A stretch of 64,000 nucleotides of DNA from Rosa chinensis (lineage: Eukaryota; Streptophyta; Magnoliopsida; Rosales; Rosaceae): NCBI RefSeq assembly GCF_002994745.2, contig NC_037094.1, forward strand, positions 44,281,139 to 44,345,138, given 5' to 3'. The position numbers and the translations under genes are program-made. Under the pieces are notes generated by a model. The model made no database searches and was not told where the DNA came from. It saw only the letters and a program-made list of their open reading frames with translations. Below are positions 24,009-35,172 of the stretch, in pieces. Position 1 is the stretch's first letter, and the number at the start of each line of letters is the position of its first letter.

Positions 24009-25519
24009 ATGACTAACGGTAACGGGGGAAATATCGAGGAGCAGGCAGACCAGTCCGCCGTTCCCCAACCCGCCCACCCAGCGGTAAGCATCAACCGCGC
24101 ACTATTCAGCACCCCGGTCAACCCCGGCGGTGAAACAAATCCAAGCAGCAGCCGCCCCCCAGGTCAGGACCTCACCGCCTTGTATGAGCTGGCACTGGCG
24201 GACCTTCACAAAGCAAACAGAGAGCGCGAGCAGGAATGCAAGGAAAAGGCTGAGGCCCAAGAGCAGGTGGCCACGCTGATGACACAGTTCGACGAGCTAA
24301 AGCGGGCGCTGGACGCAAACGCCAACCCAGCACGAAGTGAGCAGTCACACAGCACTAGACACAGCCGGCCTACCGCTGGTATAGGACCCATTGTGCAAAT
24401 GCAGGTACCGCTAAACCCACCTGAGCTGGCGGGAATGGGACCACCCCCTGTCCCCAACTGTTGGAGCAGAAGGCGGAGTCATCGCTGCGCACCCACCGCT
24501 CGAGGACTAGAGCAAGGACTGAGGGCAATCTACCCATTCCCGGGCGAGGGTCAGTTCCGCGGAGCGCCCGAGCAGGCCCCGCTGGCAACGCAACCGCCCA
24601 AATTTTGGAGAGAATGCAGCAGTTAGAACAGAGGCTAATCCTGGCGGAGGCAGGCACCCCGGCGCCAGCCCCAAACCCACTCTTCGCGTCCAGGCCAGGA
24701 CCATTCACCGCTACAATTTTGCAAGCCGTCAGACCAGCGTTTGCAAAGACCCCAAAAATGTCACATTATAGCGGTAAGACCGATCCCTTCGTCCACATGG
24801 ACACGTTCAAGAAGGTCACCAACAACAAGGGATTTGATGACGCCACCCTGTGCTACTTGTTCAGCGAAACGCTGGATAGTGAGGCAATGAGTTGGTTTTT
24901 CGAGTGTTCGCCAGGGTCCATCGGCTCATTCCAGGCATTATCTCATGCTTTCCTCTCTCGATTCATCTTGTTGTCCGCCGGTCATCACAACACGAGCCAG
25001 TTGTTTGGCGTCCGGCAGGGAGAGGACGAATCATTGAAGGCATTCGTCACAAGATGGCGGGCGGCAACATCTCAGTGCCGCGATCTCGACAAAACAGTGG
25101 CTTCGGCGGCTTTCAAGCAGGGACTCCTCAAGGGACCATTCCTCTATCACCTCAACTACAATCATCCAAATGCGGCGTATGATCACCTTATGAGTGAGGC
25201 GGTCATTCATGCCCAGGCAGAGTTTATCACATATGGAGAAACCCCACCGCCACCAGCAACACCAACAAAATCATCTCAACCCTCCTCCAGCCATCAGGAG
25301 ACCGCCAGCAAAGCCCCCATTGCACCGCCAGCTGACAAGAAGAGGGAGTGGCAACAGGGCAGTTATCAACGCAAGAGGCAGAAAGACAACCACTACAAGG
25401 GCAACCGCCCATCCCATGGGGACAATCGCAACAAGCAGACGGAGTCCTCTCAGTGGTATGAGGTATTCGCGGTCCTCACAGCCTCGTACGAGGAAATTTA
25501 CAATCAGTGCAAGGATTAG
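24009..25519 (+). pseudogene. Element C gag, one frameshift
   Basis: Capsid-like structural protein that packages the element RNA. Starts with ATG at 24009. Coiled-coil-like charged region at 24180-24330, Pro-rich linker, gag core at about 24760-25220 (PFVHMDTFKK, FLSRFILLSAGHH), then a basic, Gln/Asn-rich tail. Near 24450 four bases are missing relative to element F, which moves the frame; the second part is open from 24461 to the TAG at 25517-25519. The stop is in the same place in element F, so it is older than this insertion. Confidence 0.88.
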
Positions 25520-28500
25520 ATACCACCGCCACCCTCACCGAAATTCCCCAAAAAGGGCAAGCCAAGAAACACCGGCATGTGGTGCAAATACCACGAGGAC
25601 AGCGGTCACAATACCAACAGTTGCAACGCTCTCAAAACGGCCATTGAGACCCTGTACTGTGACGGCAAGATGGATCAGTTCAAGGTGCGCCAACCGCCAC
25701 GTGTGATTGCCAACATTGAGCCACTGGGCCGCATCAACACCATCGATGGCGGGGCTCTAATCACCAACATGTCTCACAGGGCAAGAAAGCGTTACGCACG
25801 CGCCAATCACCCAAAGGAAGTCTGTAACATCCGCTACGAGAGATCCGCCAAACTCCCAAAGTCTGGTTGGGAGCCCATCACCTTCTCAGAGGAGGAGGAG
25901 CGCGGAGTACATCTACCCCATGACGACCCATTTCTGATCGATGCCATTCTCGACAGATGGTCAGTGGGAAGAATCCTGGTGGATAGCGGATCTGCTGTCA
26001 ATGTCATATTCAGCGGTTGTTACAACAACCTTAAGCGGAACAAGAAACTACTACAAGACCATGAGCCATTGCTTAGCTTCTCTGGCGATATCACTCAACC
26101 GCTGGGTTCTGACTACATGCGGTTAACCATCGGCTCCAGTCCATGTATGGCGGAGGTACATACTGAATTTATAATTGTGGATTGTTTCAGTTCGTATAAC
26201 GCCATCATAGGACGGCCGGCACTCAACAAGCTCAAATGCATCATCGCCGGATACATGCTTCTCATGAAGTTCCCCACACCCAACGGCACGGGCTGTGTCA
26301 AGGGAAGTCAGCAATTGGCACGAGAGTGCTACTCAACCACCATTGCGCGGTCAACCCGCCGCCACGAAATCCTAACGGTAGGAAATCAGGCACCGCCACC
26401 ACATATCTTCGAGGATCCTAGGGATGAGGAGAAGAAATATGTGAAGAAGGAACCGGTCAATCCGGAAACATCGTTGAAGGTCATCAGCATCTCCGACGAG
26501 CACCCAGAGCGAACAGTCCGCATAGGAGCTCAGCTAGACCCAGAGGTGGCGGCAGAACTCACTCAATTCCTACGGGACAACGCCGCCGTCTTCGCATGGT
26601 CATATGCAGACATGCCAGGTATCTCTCCCGACATCATCACACACAAGCTAACCATCAAGCCATCCTTCTATCCTATCAAGCAGAAGCGAAGGGCCTTTGA
26701 GGAGGAGAAATACCGCGCCATAGGAGAGGAGGTCGCCAAGCTCCAGGGCATGGGATTCATCCGCCAGGTAGTCTATCCCCAGTGGATCTCCAACCTGGTC
26801 ATGGTCAAGAAGCCTAGCGGCAAGTGGCGGATGTGTGTCGACTTCAAAAATCTAAACAAGGTGTGCCCAAAGGACAGTTTCCGTCTACCACGCATTGATC
26901 AGCTGGTTGACGCAACCGCCGGGCATGAACTCCTCAGCATGATGGACGCTTTCTCCGGCTACAATCAGATCAAGATGCATCCCAGCGATCAGGAGTGTAC
27001 CACCTTCACCACCGACAAAGGCCTGTACTGCTACAATGTTATGCCTTTCGGTCTGAAGAACGCCGGTGCAACTTATCAGCGGCTGATGAATGCTATGTTC
27101 GCTGAACATTTGGGCAAGATAATCAAAGTCTACGTGGACGACATGTTGGTCAAGAGTATAAAGGCCAGCGGACATGTGGCAAACCTCAAGATCATAGTTA
27201 CCATCCTCCTGGCCTATGGCATGCGCCTCAACCCAGAAAAATGCTTCTTTGGCGTCACCGCCAGCAAATTTCTGGGTTATATCGTCAGTGAACGAGGAAT
27301 CGAGGCTAACCCGGACAAGGTACAAGCCATACTCGACCTGGCGGACCCTGAGTATAAGGTACATGTCCAGTGCCTCCCAGGCAAGTTAACCGCCCTTTCT
27401 CGATTCATCTCTAGGCTCACTGACAGGTGTGCCCCATTTTTCAAACTCCTCAAAACGACTCACAAGAAAGTCATCAACTGGAACCCAGAATGTCAGACGG
27501 CGTTTCAGGGCTTGAAGGATTACCTAGCGGCAGTCCCACTACTCTCTATCCCTGTGCAAGGAGAGACACTGTTCATATACCTAGCGGTATCGGTATCAGC
27601 GGTGAGTTGCGCCATTGTCCGGCGGGAGGGACAGGACGAGCTCCCAGTTTTCTACGCCGGCAGAGGCATGAACGAGGCAGAAACAAGATATCCACCCTTG
27701 GAGTAGCTAGCTCTCGCACTCATCGTTGCCGCCAGGCGCCTCCGCCAATATTTTCAAGCACACACAATCCATGTGCTAACTAATCAACCGCTGAGACAGG
27801 TGATGCGGAACCCTGAACATTCAGGGCGCCTCAGCAAGTGGGCCATCGAGCTCAGTGAATTTGACATAGATTACAAGCCAAGAACCGCCATGAAGGGCCA
27901 GGCGGTAGCGGACTTCATCGCTGAGCTCACCGAGCGTCAGCCCAATCCCGGCACGGAGGCTGAGCCCGGGACGGAGATGGTAACCGCTGAGGAGCCAGCT
28001 CCCCTACAGTCAGATTGGAACCTGCATGTGGACGGCTCCTCCAGTGCCAAGGCCAGCGGCGCCGGAGTCATTCTGACAGGACCAGGGGGGCTGAACGTGG
28101 AATACGCATTGAAATTCAACTTCAAGGCCTCCAACAATATGGCGGAGTACGAAGCACTCATTGCCGGCTTACTCCTCGCCATCGATTCAGGGGCTGACAG
28201 TGTCAACATCTTCAGTGATTCCCAGTTGGTCGTTAACCAGGTCAATGACAGCTTCCAGGCCAAGGACCAACAGTTAGCGGCATACTTGGGGTACGTTAAG
28301 ACACTCCTCAAGAAATTCAAATTTCATAACATCACACAAATCCCCAGGGAAAAGAACGCCAAGGCTGATTCACTGGCAAGACTGGCAACCGCCCAGCCAC
28401 ATCAGAGTCCAGCGGACACAAGAGTGGAGTGTCTTGACAAGCCAAGTATCACAAAAACCCTGGCGGAGATCTTCAACATTGAGGTCAATACCAGCTGGAT

Positions 28501-29716
28501 GGACGAAGTCATTGAGTACAAGCGCAACGGCACATTGCCGGAAGACAAAGTTAAGGCGCGACAACTCAAGCGGAGGGCAACCCGCTACAACATCCAGAAC
28601 GGCAAGCTGTACCGCCAGGGATTCACCCATCCCAACCTCCGCTGCCTAACCCCAGAGGAAGGAAAGGTCGTTCTGGCGGCAATTCATAGCGGAGAATGCG
28701 GAAACCACTCAGGCGCCAGATCCTTAGCCAATCGCACAATACGGCAAGGCTATTTTTGGCCTACTCTCGGCGATGATGCCCGCCAGATGTCGAGATCATG
28801 CCACAAATGCCAACAATTTGCTGATCTCCCACATGCACCGACGGAACCACTATCGGTCATCATCGCTCCATGGATTCACTCAACTTGGGGCCTGGATCTG
28901 ATGGGAAAATTTCGAACCGCCAAGGGCCAGTTCAAGTACATCATAGTTGCTATCGACTACAACAGCAAGTGGATAGAGGCGGAGCCACTAACGGCAATAA
29001 CTACCGCCAAGGTAATTCACTTCCTCTGGAAGAACATCTACTGCCGTTACGGTGTCCCACACACAATAATCACAGACAACGGCACACAGTTCAACAACAA
29101 GGAGCTCATCTCTTTTACCGCCAACTTGGGTACCAAGATGAGTTTTGCATCTGTCGCCCACCCCCAGACCAACGGTCAGGTCGAAGCAGCAAACAAGATA
29201 ATCAAAAAGCTGCTGAAGAAAAAACTCGACAAAGCAAGGGGTCTGTGGGCGGAGAAACTCCCGGAAGTTCTATGGGCCATCAGAACAACCCCAACTTCCG
29301 CAACTGATGAAACTCCTTTTTGCATGATGTTCGGAACGGAGGCTGTCCTGCCTATTGAGGTTACTCAACCTACCGCCAGAGTCGAGGGCTACCGCCCAGA
29401 AACCAACACTGACGACATCAACCTGGACAAGGACCTCCTGGAGGAAAAGCGACACAAGGCCCACTTATGCAACCTGCAAAACAAGCAGCGGGTATCGCGT
29501 TTCTACAACGCCAGAGTCAAAGCCAGGAACCTCCAACTGGGGGACTGGGTAATGAAGGAAGTCATTCCACCGCCAACAAAGCTTCGCCCAACTTGGGAAG
29601 GTCCATACAAAATTGTGGAAGTCGTTAGCCCAGGCACCTTTTACTTAATGGACAAGGATGGCGTCACAACGACCCACCCTTGGAATACCGAACACCTTCG
29701 GTATTATTACAAATAG
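25520..29716 (+). pseudogene. Element C pol: zinc finger, protease, RT, two RNase H domains, integrase; one TAG
   Basis: Polyprotein that cuts itself, copies the element RNA and inserts the DNA. Zinc-knuckle-like WCKYHEDSGHNTNSC at 25580-25625. Aspartic protease with ILVDSGSAVNVIF (Asp codon 25982-25984) and IIGRPAL. RT from about 26620 with the YVDD box at 27131-27142. Ty3 RNase H at 27540-27930, broken by TAG at 27704-27706 where element D has CAG (Gln). Second RNase H at 28020-28390 (VDGSSSAKASGAG). Integrase zinc finger at about 28690-28820, catalytic core with WGLDLMG (about 28890), TDNGTQF (about 29075) and PQTNGQVEAANK (about 29165), then a WEGPYK module. Stop at 29714-29716. Apart from the TAG the frame is open for about 1,400 codons. 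Confidence 0.92.
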
Positions 29717-30151
29717 TCATGCCGCTACCCAAAGGCATCTTGACTTAGCTAAATTTTTGTTCAATATTTAGCTAAGGGAAGCTACCCAACGGGTACTACC
29801 CCTCTTTTGTAAACGCTGATCAGTCAGCTATCAATGAAACGAGGAATTATTCAAACCATTGTTACCAAGTCTAGCACTGAGGGCAACTGGCAACGCCAGG
29901 AATCGTCAGTGGACCACGTCCGCTACGTTGTGCACTTGGACCAATTTTAATTCCTTTAATGTTTCATTGCTTGGCAAAAGAAAAATCTCTAAGTCAAAAC
30001 TCTAGCGGTACAAACATATCATGACAAACATCAAACTTTGAAATTTCATTTCAGGGCTGAGACTCCCCACCCAAAGGTGTTCATTACTTCAAAATGTCGA
30101 AACTCAGCCAACAAAAAAAAAAAAAAAAAAAAAAACCACACATGTAGGAGC
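29717..30151. other. Convergent 3' ends of pol and antisense gene, element C
   Basis: Non-coding, with an A22-type run at about 30113-30135 and a CAATGAAAC region. The pol transcript and the antisense transcript would overlap here. Confidence 0.55.
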
Positions 30152-32846
30152 TCAGCTCTTCGGGTTGGCTTCAACATCTCCACCTTCCGCAGGCGGCTGT
30201 GGTTGTGCGCGGCTTGTCTGGTCAAACCCTCTGGCGGTAGGACTTGGAGTCTCTATGGTGCCATCCGGCCGATTGTGTGCCGCCAGGAAACCGGCACGGG
30301 ACACCTCCGACTGGGTAGGCAGAGGAGTCTGCTGAGAACCATCCGCTGGCTGTGCACCACTTTCCCCGCTTCCCGAGCGAACACCTTCAGGCTGGACAGG
30401 AACCGCAGCTTGCACTGGCAGAGCATTTTGGACTGGCAGAACAGGTGGCTGGGACGCCTTCGCAAAGTCAATGGTGCCCTTCTGCTTCAGCATCTCCACG
30501 TTGGCTAGGGCGCCGGCCTTCGCCGATTCAGTCATCGCCTTTTTGTACTCCGCCGACTGTTTGAATTTCTCCACAGCGGCGGCAGCGGCACGGGTCCCTT
30601 CGTCCCGCAGGCGAGCTACCTCAGCCTCCAGTTTCGTCACCGCTGCTTGCTTGGCGGCAGACTCCCGCTGCAGGATATCAATCTTTTTCTCCTTAGCGGC
30701 CACCCGCTCCCGCAGCAGAGACATGTCTTGTTCCATCCTGGAGATGTGGTTGTTCCGTTCCACGTCCCGCCGGATTGCCACTTCCAACTTGCCGCGAGCA
30801 TCCGCGGCGTCGCAATCCGCCTTCGTCAGGCGCCGCTCCACATCCGCCAGCCTGTCCTTGGCGTCCCCCAGCTCCCTCTCGAGACCGCTGATCTCGTCCC
30901 TGAGCTGCCGCTCAACCCCAGGCTGCTTCTACGCCGCCATGAACATCTCATGCAGCCCAACCGAAAGGTCACCAAAAGCTGAACTGAAGGGTGACCCGTC
31001 AATCGCCGTTGGGCGGGAAATCCCCGCCAGACCACCAAACCCCAGTATCTCGCAGAGGTGGTAGAGAAATCCCCGTTCATTGTCAGTCATGAACTCGGCA
31101 TAGGTGGCAAACGAGTCCAGGTCACTCGCAGGCGCCTCTTCTGCAGCGGCCACTGGCGCCTTCGGCGGAGCTTGACGGGCCTTCTTTTGCTGGCGGACCC
31201 CGATAACCTCAGCATCATCATCATCCTCCTCGTCGGAGTCATCCTGCCGACGCTTCCGCAACAACCGCGTCTGTCCAGCGGCCGCAGGCCTTGGCCCCCG
31301 TTGCTGTTGACCCACCGTGGCGGCAGCCCCCGCCGACTGCACCACCTTCTGTGGCCCACGTCGCAAATTGGGCACTCTTTCTGTCTGCGGCGCGGCGCCA
31401 GACCCCTTCTTTCCACCCCCCACATTGGCACCCGTCTGAACAACGGGTAGGCCGTCGGCGCCAAGGTGGGAGTGCAGCGGCATTGGCAGCACCACCGGAA
31501 CCTCGGATTGGCTCACCGCCAGCGTCACCGGGTCTATCACTGTCTTTTGAGCCGCATCCCCTGAGGCATACATGGCCTCCAAAAAGTTGTCAATCTCCGC
31601 GCGGTCCATGGCTTTGGCAAAGGCGTCACGGCTCCTAGCGTTACCTGGCGGCGTCTCTAAACAAACAGAAAGCAACTCAGTCAACCACAGGGCCAAATTA
31701 ACTAAGTGTACAAGGTAGCGGAGATTTCTTACCAACGGCGCGAGTCAATCGTTGATCGACCAACAGCTCCCAACCGGTAAGTAGGCGAAAGTCCAACAAA
31801 TTGCGATTCCGCCAGCAACCTTTGATGCGCGCCACACGACACTCTTCTTCACGAGTCAGGTTGTAGCGCAAGCCCACTGCAAAACAAGGATAAACGTTAG
31901 CAAGGTTCAAGACTAAGCACAACGTAAACCGCGAGCAATATTCAGCAGAGACCGACAAACCACCTCGGATAGGTTGGAACTCTGACTTAATCCTAAACGC
32001 CGGTTCCCCGTCATTGGATTCCGCCTGATATTCCCACTCCGTCGTGGCAACGCAAAAGGTGTCCCGCCAATACGACATAGAATCCCTCAGGTTCTCTATC
32101 AACTTGGGGGCTCCCTGGCGGCGACTTAGGTTCACTTGACCTCCGCAGCCCTGACGCTTCACATACGTCAGCTCATAGAAATGCAACACCTCCGCCACGG
32201 TTGGTCCCTCACAGCCGGACAACCGCCACAGCGAAGTCATCGCCAACATCAATCGCCACATGTTGGGGCAGACTTGCCCAAAGGCTAGGCCGAACTCGCA
32301 CACCAAGATCTGAAGACTGGGCACGAGCGGTAGTGTCACTCCCTGGCGGAATATTGCCTCATGCACAGCGGCAAACCCCTTGGGAAGAATTGAAGCCTTT
32401 TCATCCACCGCCGGTGGACGCAGTTTAACCGCGCCAGGCAACCGAAACATCCGCTTTATCCGGTTCACATTGGCAACGGTCATCCGCCCTCCCGCCTCGT
32501 CAACAGGAATCCCATCCGGAAGAACCCATGCCGATTCGGTATCCTCCCCTGTCGCATCTCCCCCGTCAGCAGAGCCACTGGCAGCGCTGTTACTTGCCAA
32601 CCGCTCCTCACGCCTATTCTGAGCAGCAGCGGCCTCCCTGGCCCTAGAACTCTCGGGGCGCGAAGCACGACCCATTACTACTTCCCAGGGTATGGTTTGT
32701 AGCGGCTCGATGTCTAGCGGTTCTGGCAGTGAGGTTCCTGCACGGGCAGACGGACGCAACGAGTCAATAAAATTCCTATCCGCTGCGCTGAACGACACGT
32801 CAGACCCGGAATCCTCACTGCTCGAAATCTCTACGACGCTAGCCAT
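30152..32846 (-). CDS. Antisense spliced gene of element C (gypsy-type putative transposase domain plus coiled coil)
   Basis: Minus-strand gene in three coding exons: 32846-31961, 31876-31733 and 31656-30152, together 2535 nt or 844 residues. Introns start GTTTGT and GTAAGA and end in CAG and TAG; both junctions are phase 1, and the same junctions and exon lengths occur in element D, which supports the model. Residues about 110-290 match the plant 'putative gypsy-type transposon' domain (LQILVCEFGLAFGQVCPNMW). Residues about 450-520 are rich in Arg/Lys and Asp/Glu, and about 600-750 form a coiled coil. A TAG at 30929-30931 replaces a Ser codon (TCG in D), so this copy would be cut short. Such antisense ORFs are known in Tat elements, but their function is not. 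The single stop leaves it between gene and pseudogene. Confidence 0.75.
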
Positions 32847-33330
32847 CCCAAACCCTAAAACCCAAACCGGTCAGTTTACACAAGATCTAGCCTTTACCTA
32901 TATTCATTTAGTGCAAAAACACCAAAGAAGCAAGGTCACACCATTAACAGAAGTAGCAAAACCCAGAAACCACCATTGCAGATTCAATGAAACAGGAAAA
33001 GGATTCGAAATACCAACCTCACGTCGAAGCTGTGGCGTGCAACTCGTCTTCACTGACAGATATTTCGTCCTCTCGAGTCCGACAGCTCCACGGAAACCGG
33101 GGAATCTTCTTCGCAATTCACAGACGAACAAGGCTCGAAGGAGGCGACTCAGATTTGAAGATTTTCCAGAAGAGTCGAAACTCGCTGAGTTCCCCCCCTT
33201 TTATGTCAACATCAAGCAATCCTGAGCTGTCCGCTAGAAAACGACATCACGTAGCAACCATACACGTGTCCCACGTCTTCACTAACTCCCCGGATTAACC
33301 GAGGCGTCGCCTCGGTTACGAAATCCATCA
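32847..33330 (-). promoter_or_regulatory. Promoter and leader of the antisense gene, element C
   Basis: On the minus strand a CATAAAAGG box (33206-33198) lies about 350 nt upstream of the ATG. The leader contains a possible intron: a GTGAGG or GTTGGT donor near 33025, and a TTTTAG acceptor near 32858. The same stretch is conserved in element D. No experimental start is known to me. Confidence 0.5.
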
Positions 33331-33479
33331 TTACTCGCATTAATGACGAGAAGACGGCTAGGCTTAGGAGACAAGCCTCCAGACGCTAACCCTCTAGGAG
33401 TTGGCCACGTGTCAACCGTCGTCTCCTTTAGCTTCCAAGGGAAGTAACCACTTGAGAAGAAAACCCCCAACCATTGGAA

Positions 33480-34060
33480 GTCTCCGCTGAGCGAAACCCC
33501 GCCAGCGGATCTTCACTTGTCATCCTCCAAGTGGAGTCTCCGCTGAGCAAAACCCCGCCAGCGGATCTTCACTTGTCATTCTCCAAGTCACGGAGTCTCC
33601 GCTGAGCGAAACCCCGCCAGCGGATCTTCACTTGTCATTCTCCAAGTGACGGAGTCTCCGCTGAGCGAAACCCCGCCAGCGGATCTTCACTTGTCATCCT
33701 CCAAGTGGAGTCTCCGCTGAGCGAAACCCAGCCAGCGGATCTTCACTTGTCATTCTCCAAGTGACGGAGTCTCCACTGAGCGAAACCCCGCCAGCGGATC
33801 TTCACTTGTCTTCCTCCAAGTGGAGTCTCCGCTGAGCAAAACCCCGCTAGCGGATCTTCACTTGTCATTCTCCAAGTGACGGAGTCTCCGCTGAGCGAAA
33901 CCCCGCCAGCGGATCTTCACTTGTCATCCTCCAAGTGGAGTCTCCGCTGAGCGAAACCCCGCCAGCAGATTTTCTCACTTGTCATCTCCCAGGTGACAGT
34001 CCACTGAGCGAAACCCCGCCAGCGGAACTTCTCTTGTCACCATCGAAGTCTCCAACGGAA
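33480..34060 (+). repeat. Tandem array of ten hairpin units before the 3' LTR of element C
   Basis: Ten direct units of about 54-62 bp, in two alternating types (ending CATCCTCCAAGT or CATTCTCCAAGTGACG). Each holds CCGCTGAGCGAAACCCCGCC followed by AGCGG, so CCGCT and AGCGG can pair as a small stem. Tandem repeats at this place are known for Tat elements and can give rise to satellites. No coding sequence. Confidence 0.9.
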
Positions 34061-34647
34061 CTTCTCTCGTCATTCGGTAAACGGGGCGTCCTCCGCTACA
34101 CAGCACACCGCTAGCGGACCCCCTTTCCCATCTGACAAGCTGCGTACTTTATTCAGCGCAATACCGCTCAATAAAATACCACCAAGCACGTCTACTTGAC
34201 GCTGCTTCCTGCTACATCTAGCAGGGGGACTTCCGCCAGCGGCGGATCCCGAGCCCACGCCTCTCTGACAACGCCGCCACGCGGAGTTACGGTCAGAATG
34301 TCCCTACGGGACACGGGGACTAGTCAACAGTCTACGACAGCCCTGATCAGGTACGTTGACCCCCGTCACTTGGGTGCTAAGATTGGGCTCGCAACCCAAC
34401 ACCCTCTGCTCCGTGCAGCTCCCCCTCAACAAACAATAATAGCGACCATCCGGAGGTCCATCTTAGCCGGGGAGTGGGGGACTCCCTGGGGGGCCTAACA
34501 GGGGCCCACCCGAAAGGGCATAAAGCGTTTGCTCAGTAAATCCATGGTTGACGACGCACTGACGCTAATTATGCTTCTGCAAAGTCTAGCGGGAGAAACG
34601 CTTCAAACCGCCGATCAACTCCCCAACCAAGATTGCCCTCCTTGACT
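34061..34647 (+). other. Spacer between the hairpin array and the polypurine tract
   Basis: Non-coding element DNA with further AGCGG/CCGCT words but no regular array. The small ORFs here show no family resemblance. Confidence 0.5.
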
Positions 34648-34663
34648 GGGGATTTGGGGGACT
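34648..34663 (+). other. Polypurine tract of element C
   Basis: GGGGATTTGGGGGACT directly before the 3' LTR; the usual place and composition for the plus-strand primer. Confidence 0.7.
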
Positions 34664-35172
34664 TGTACATACATGTGCATTTGCAAGCATAATTAGCTAT
34701 AATGAGCCACGCTCATTGTACCGCCAGGGGTACCAACGCCCACCATATGAGTGACTGGCGTAAAGACAGCTAGCCGGGTTACCGCCTGAGCCCCGGATCA
34801 ACCCCAAAGCACCGCCGACGCGCCACCACACGCCATGTCAAGTTAGCATCAGAAGCTACTGAAACTGGGAACTGAAGCACATCAGTCCCACATCGAAAAC
34901 AAGGAGAAGATCATCCTCTTCCTCACCTATAAAAGGTCCTCTCCTCTCTCCTCATTAACAACGCAGTTACTACTCATTATTGTTATGCTGCCTATATGCA
35001 TTGACTGACTTAGGCATCGGAGAGTTGAAGACCGCCCAACGCGGTCTCCCTCTAACGCCCTGTCTTGTGTTTGGCAGCTAGCAGCAATCCTCAGATCGGC
35101 AGAGTAGCGGTCCGCCCGCCGGACCAGCGTTAGACCAAGGTTTGGCTACCGCCAGACTTTTGAGCATTAACA
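34664..35172 (+). repeat. 3' LTR of element C, 509 bp
   Basis: Same sequence as 23447-23955 except three positions. USE box at 34885-34895 and TATA at 34928-34935, spacing 32 nt. Followed by CCAGG (35173-35177). Confidence 0.95.
34885..34935 (+). promoter_or_regulatory. snRNA-type USE box plus TATA box, 3' LTR of element C
   Basis: GTCCCACATCG, 32 nt, TATAAAAG, identical to the 5' LTR. From here a transcript would run outward into element F and the MULE. Confidence 0.65.

Larger units (their letters stand above)
23447..35172 (+). mobile_element. Element C: complete Tat-lineage Ty3/gypsy retrotransposon, 11.7 kb
   Basis: Complete structure: 5' LTR, primer site, gag, zinc finger, protease, RT, Ty3 RNase H, a second RNase H, integrase, convergent antisense gene, hairpin repeat array, polypurine tract and 3' LTR, with CCAGG duplications on both sides. 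Two RNase H domains and an antisense ORF after integrase are known hallmarks of the Tat lineage. The two LTRs (509 bp each) differ at three positions by eye, so the insertion is young: about 0.2 million years if 1.3e-8 substitutions per site per year applies. The coding parts carry a gag frameshift and two TAG codons, so this copy is probably not autonomous. It is inserted in element F, in the same orientation. Confidence 0.95.

Noticed and set aside
33480..34060. CRISPR-like array of regular repeats
   Set aside because: Units are almost wholly repeated with no unique spacers, and the site is the 3' part of a plant retrotransposon.
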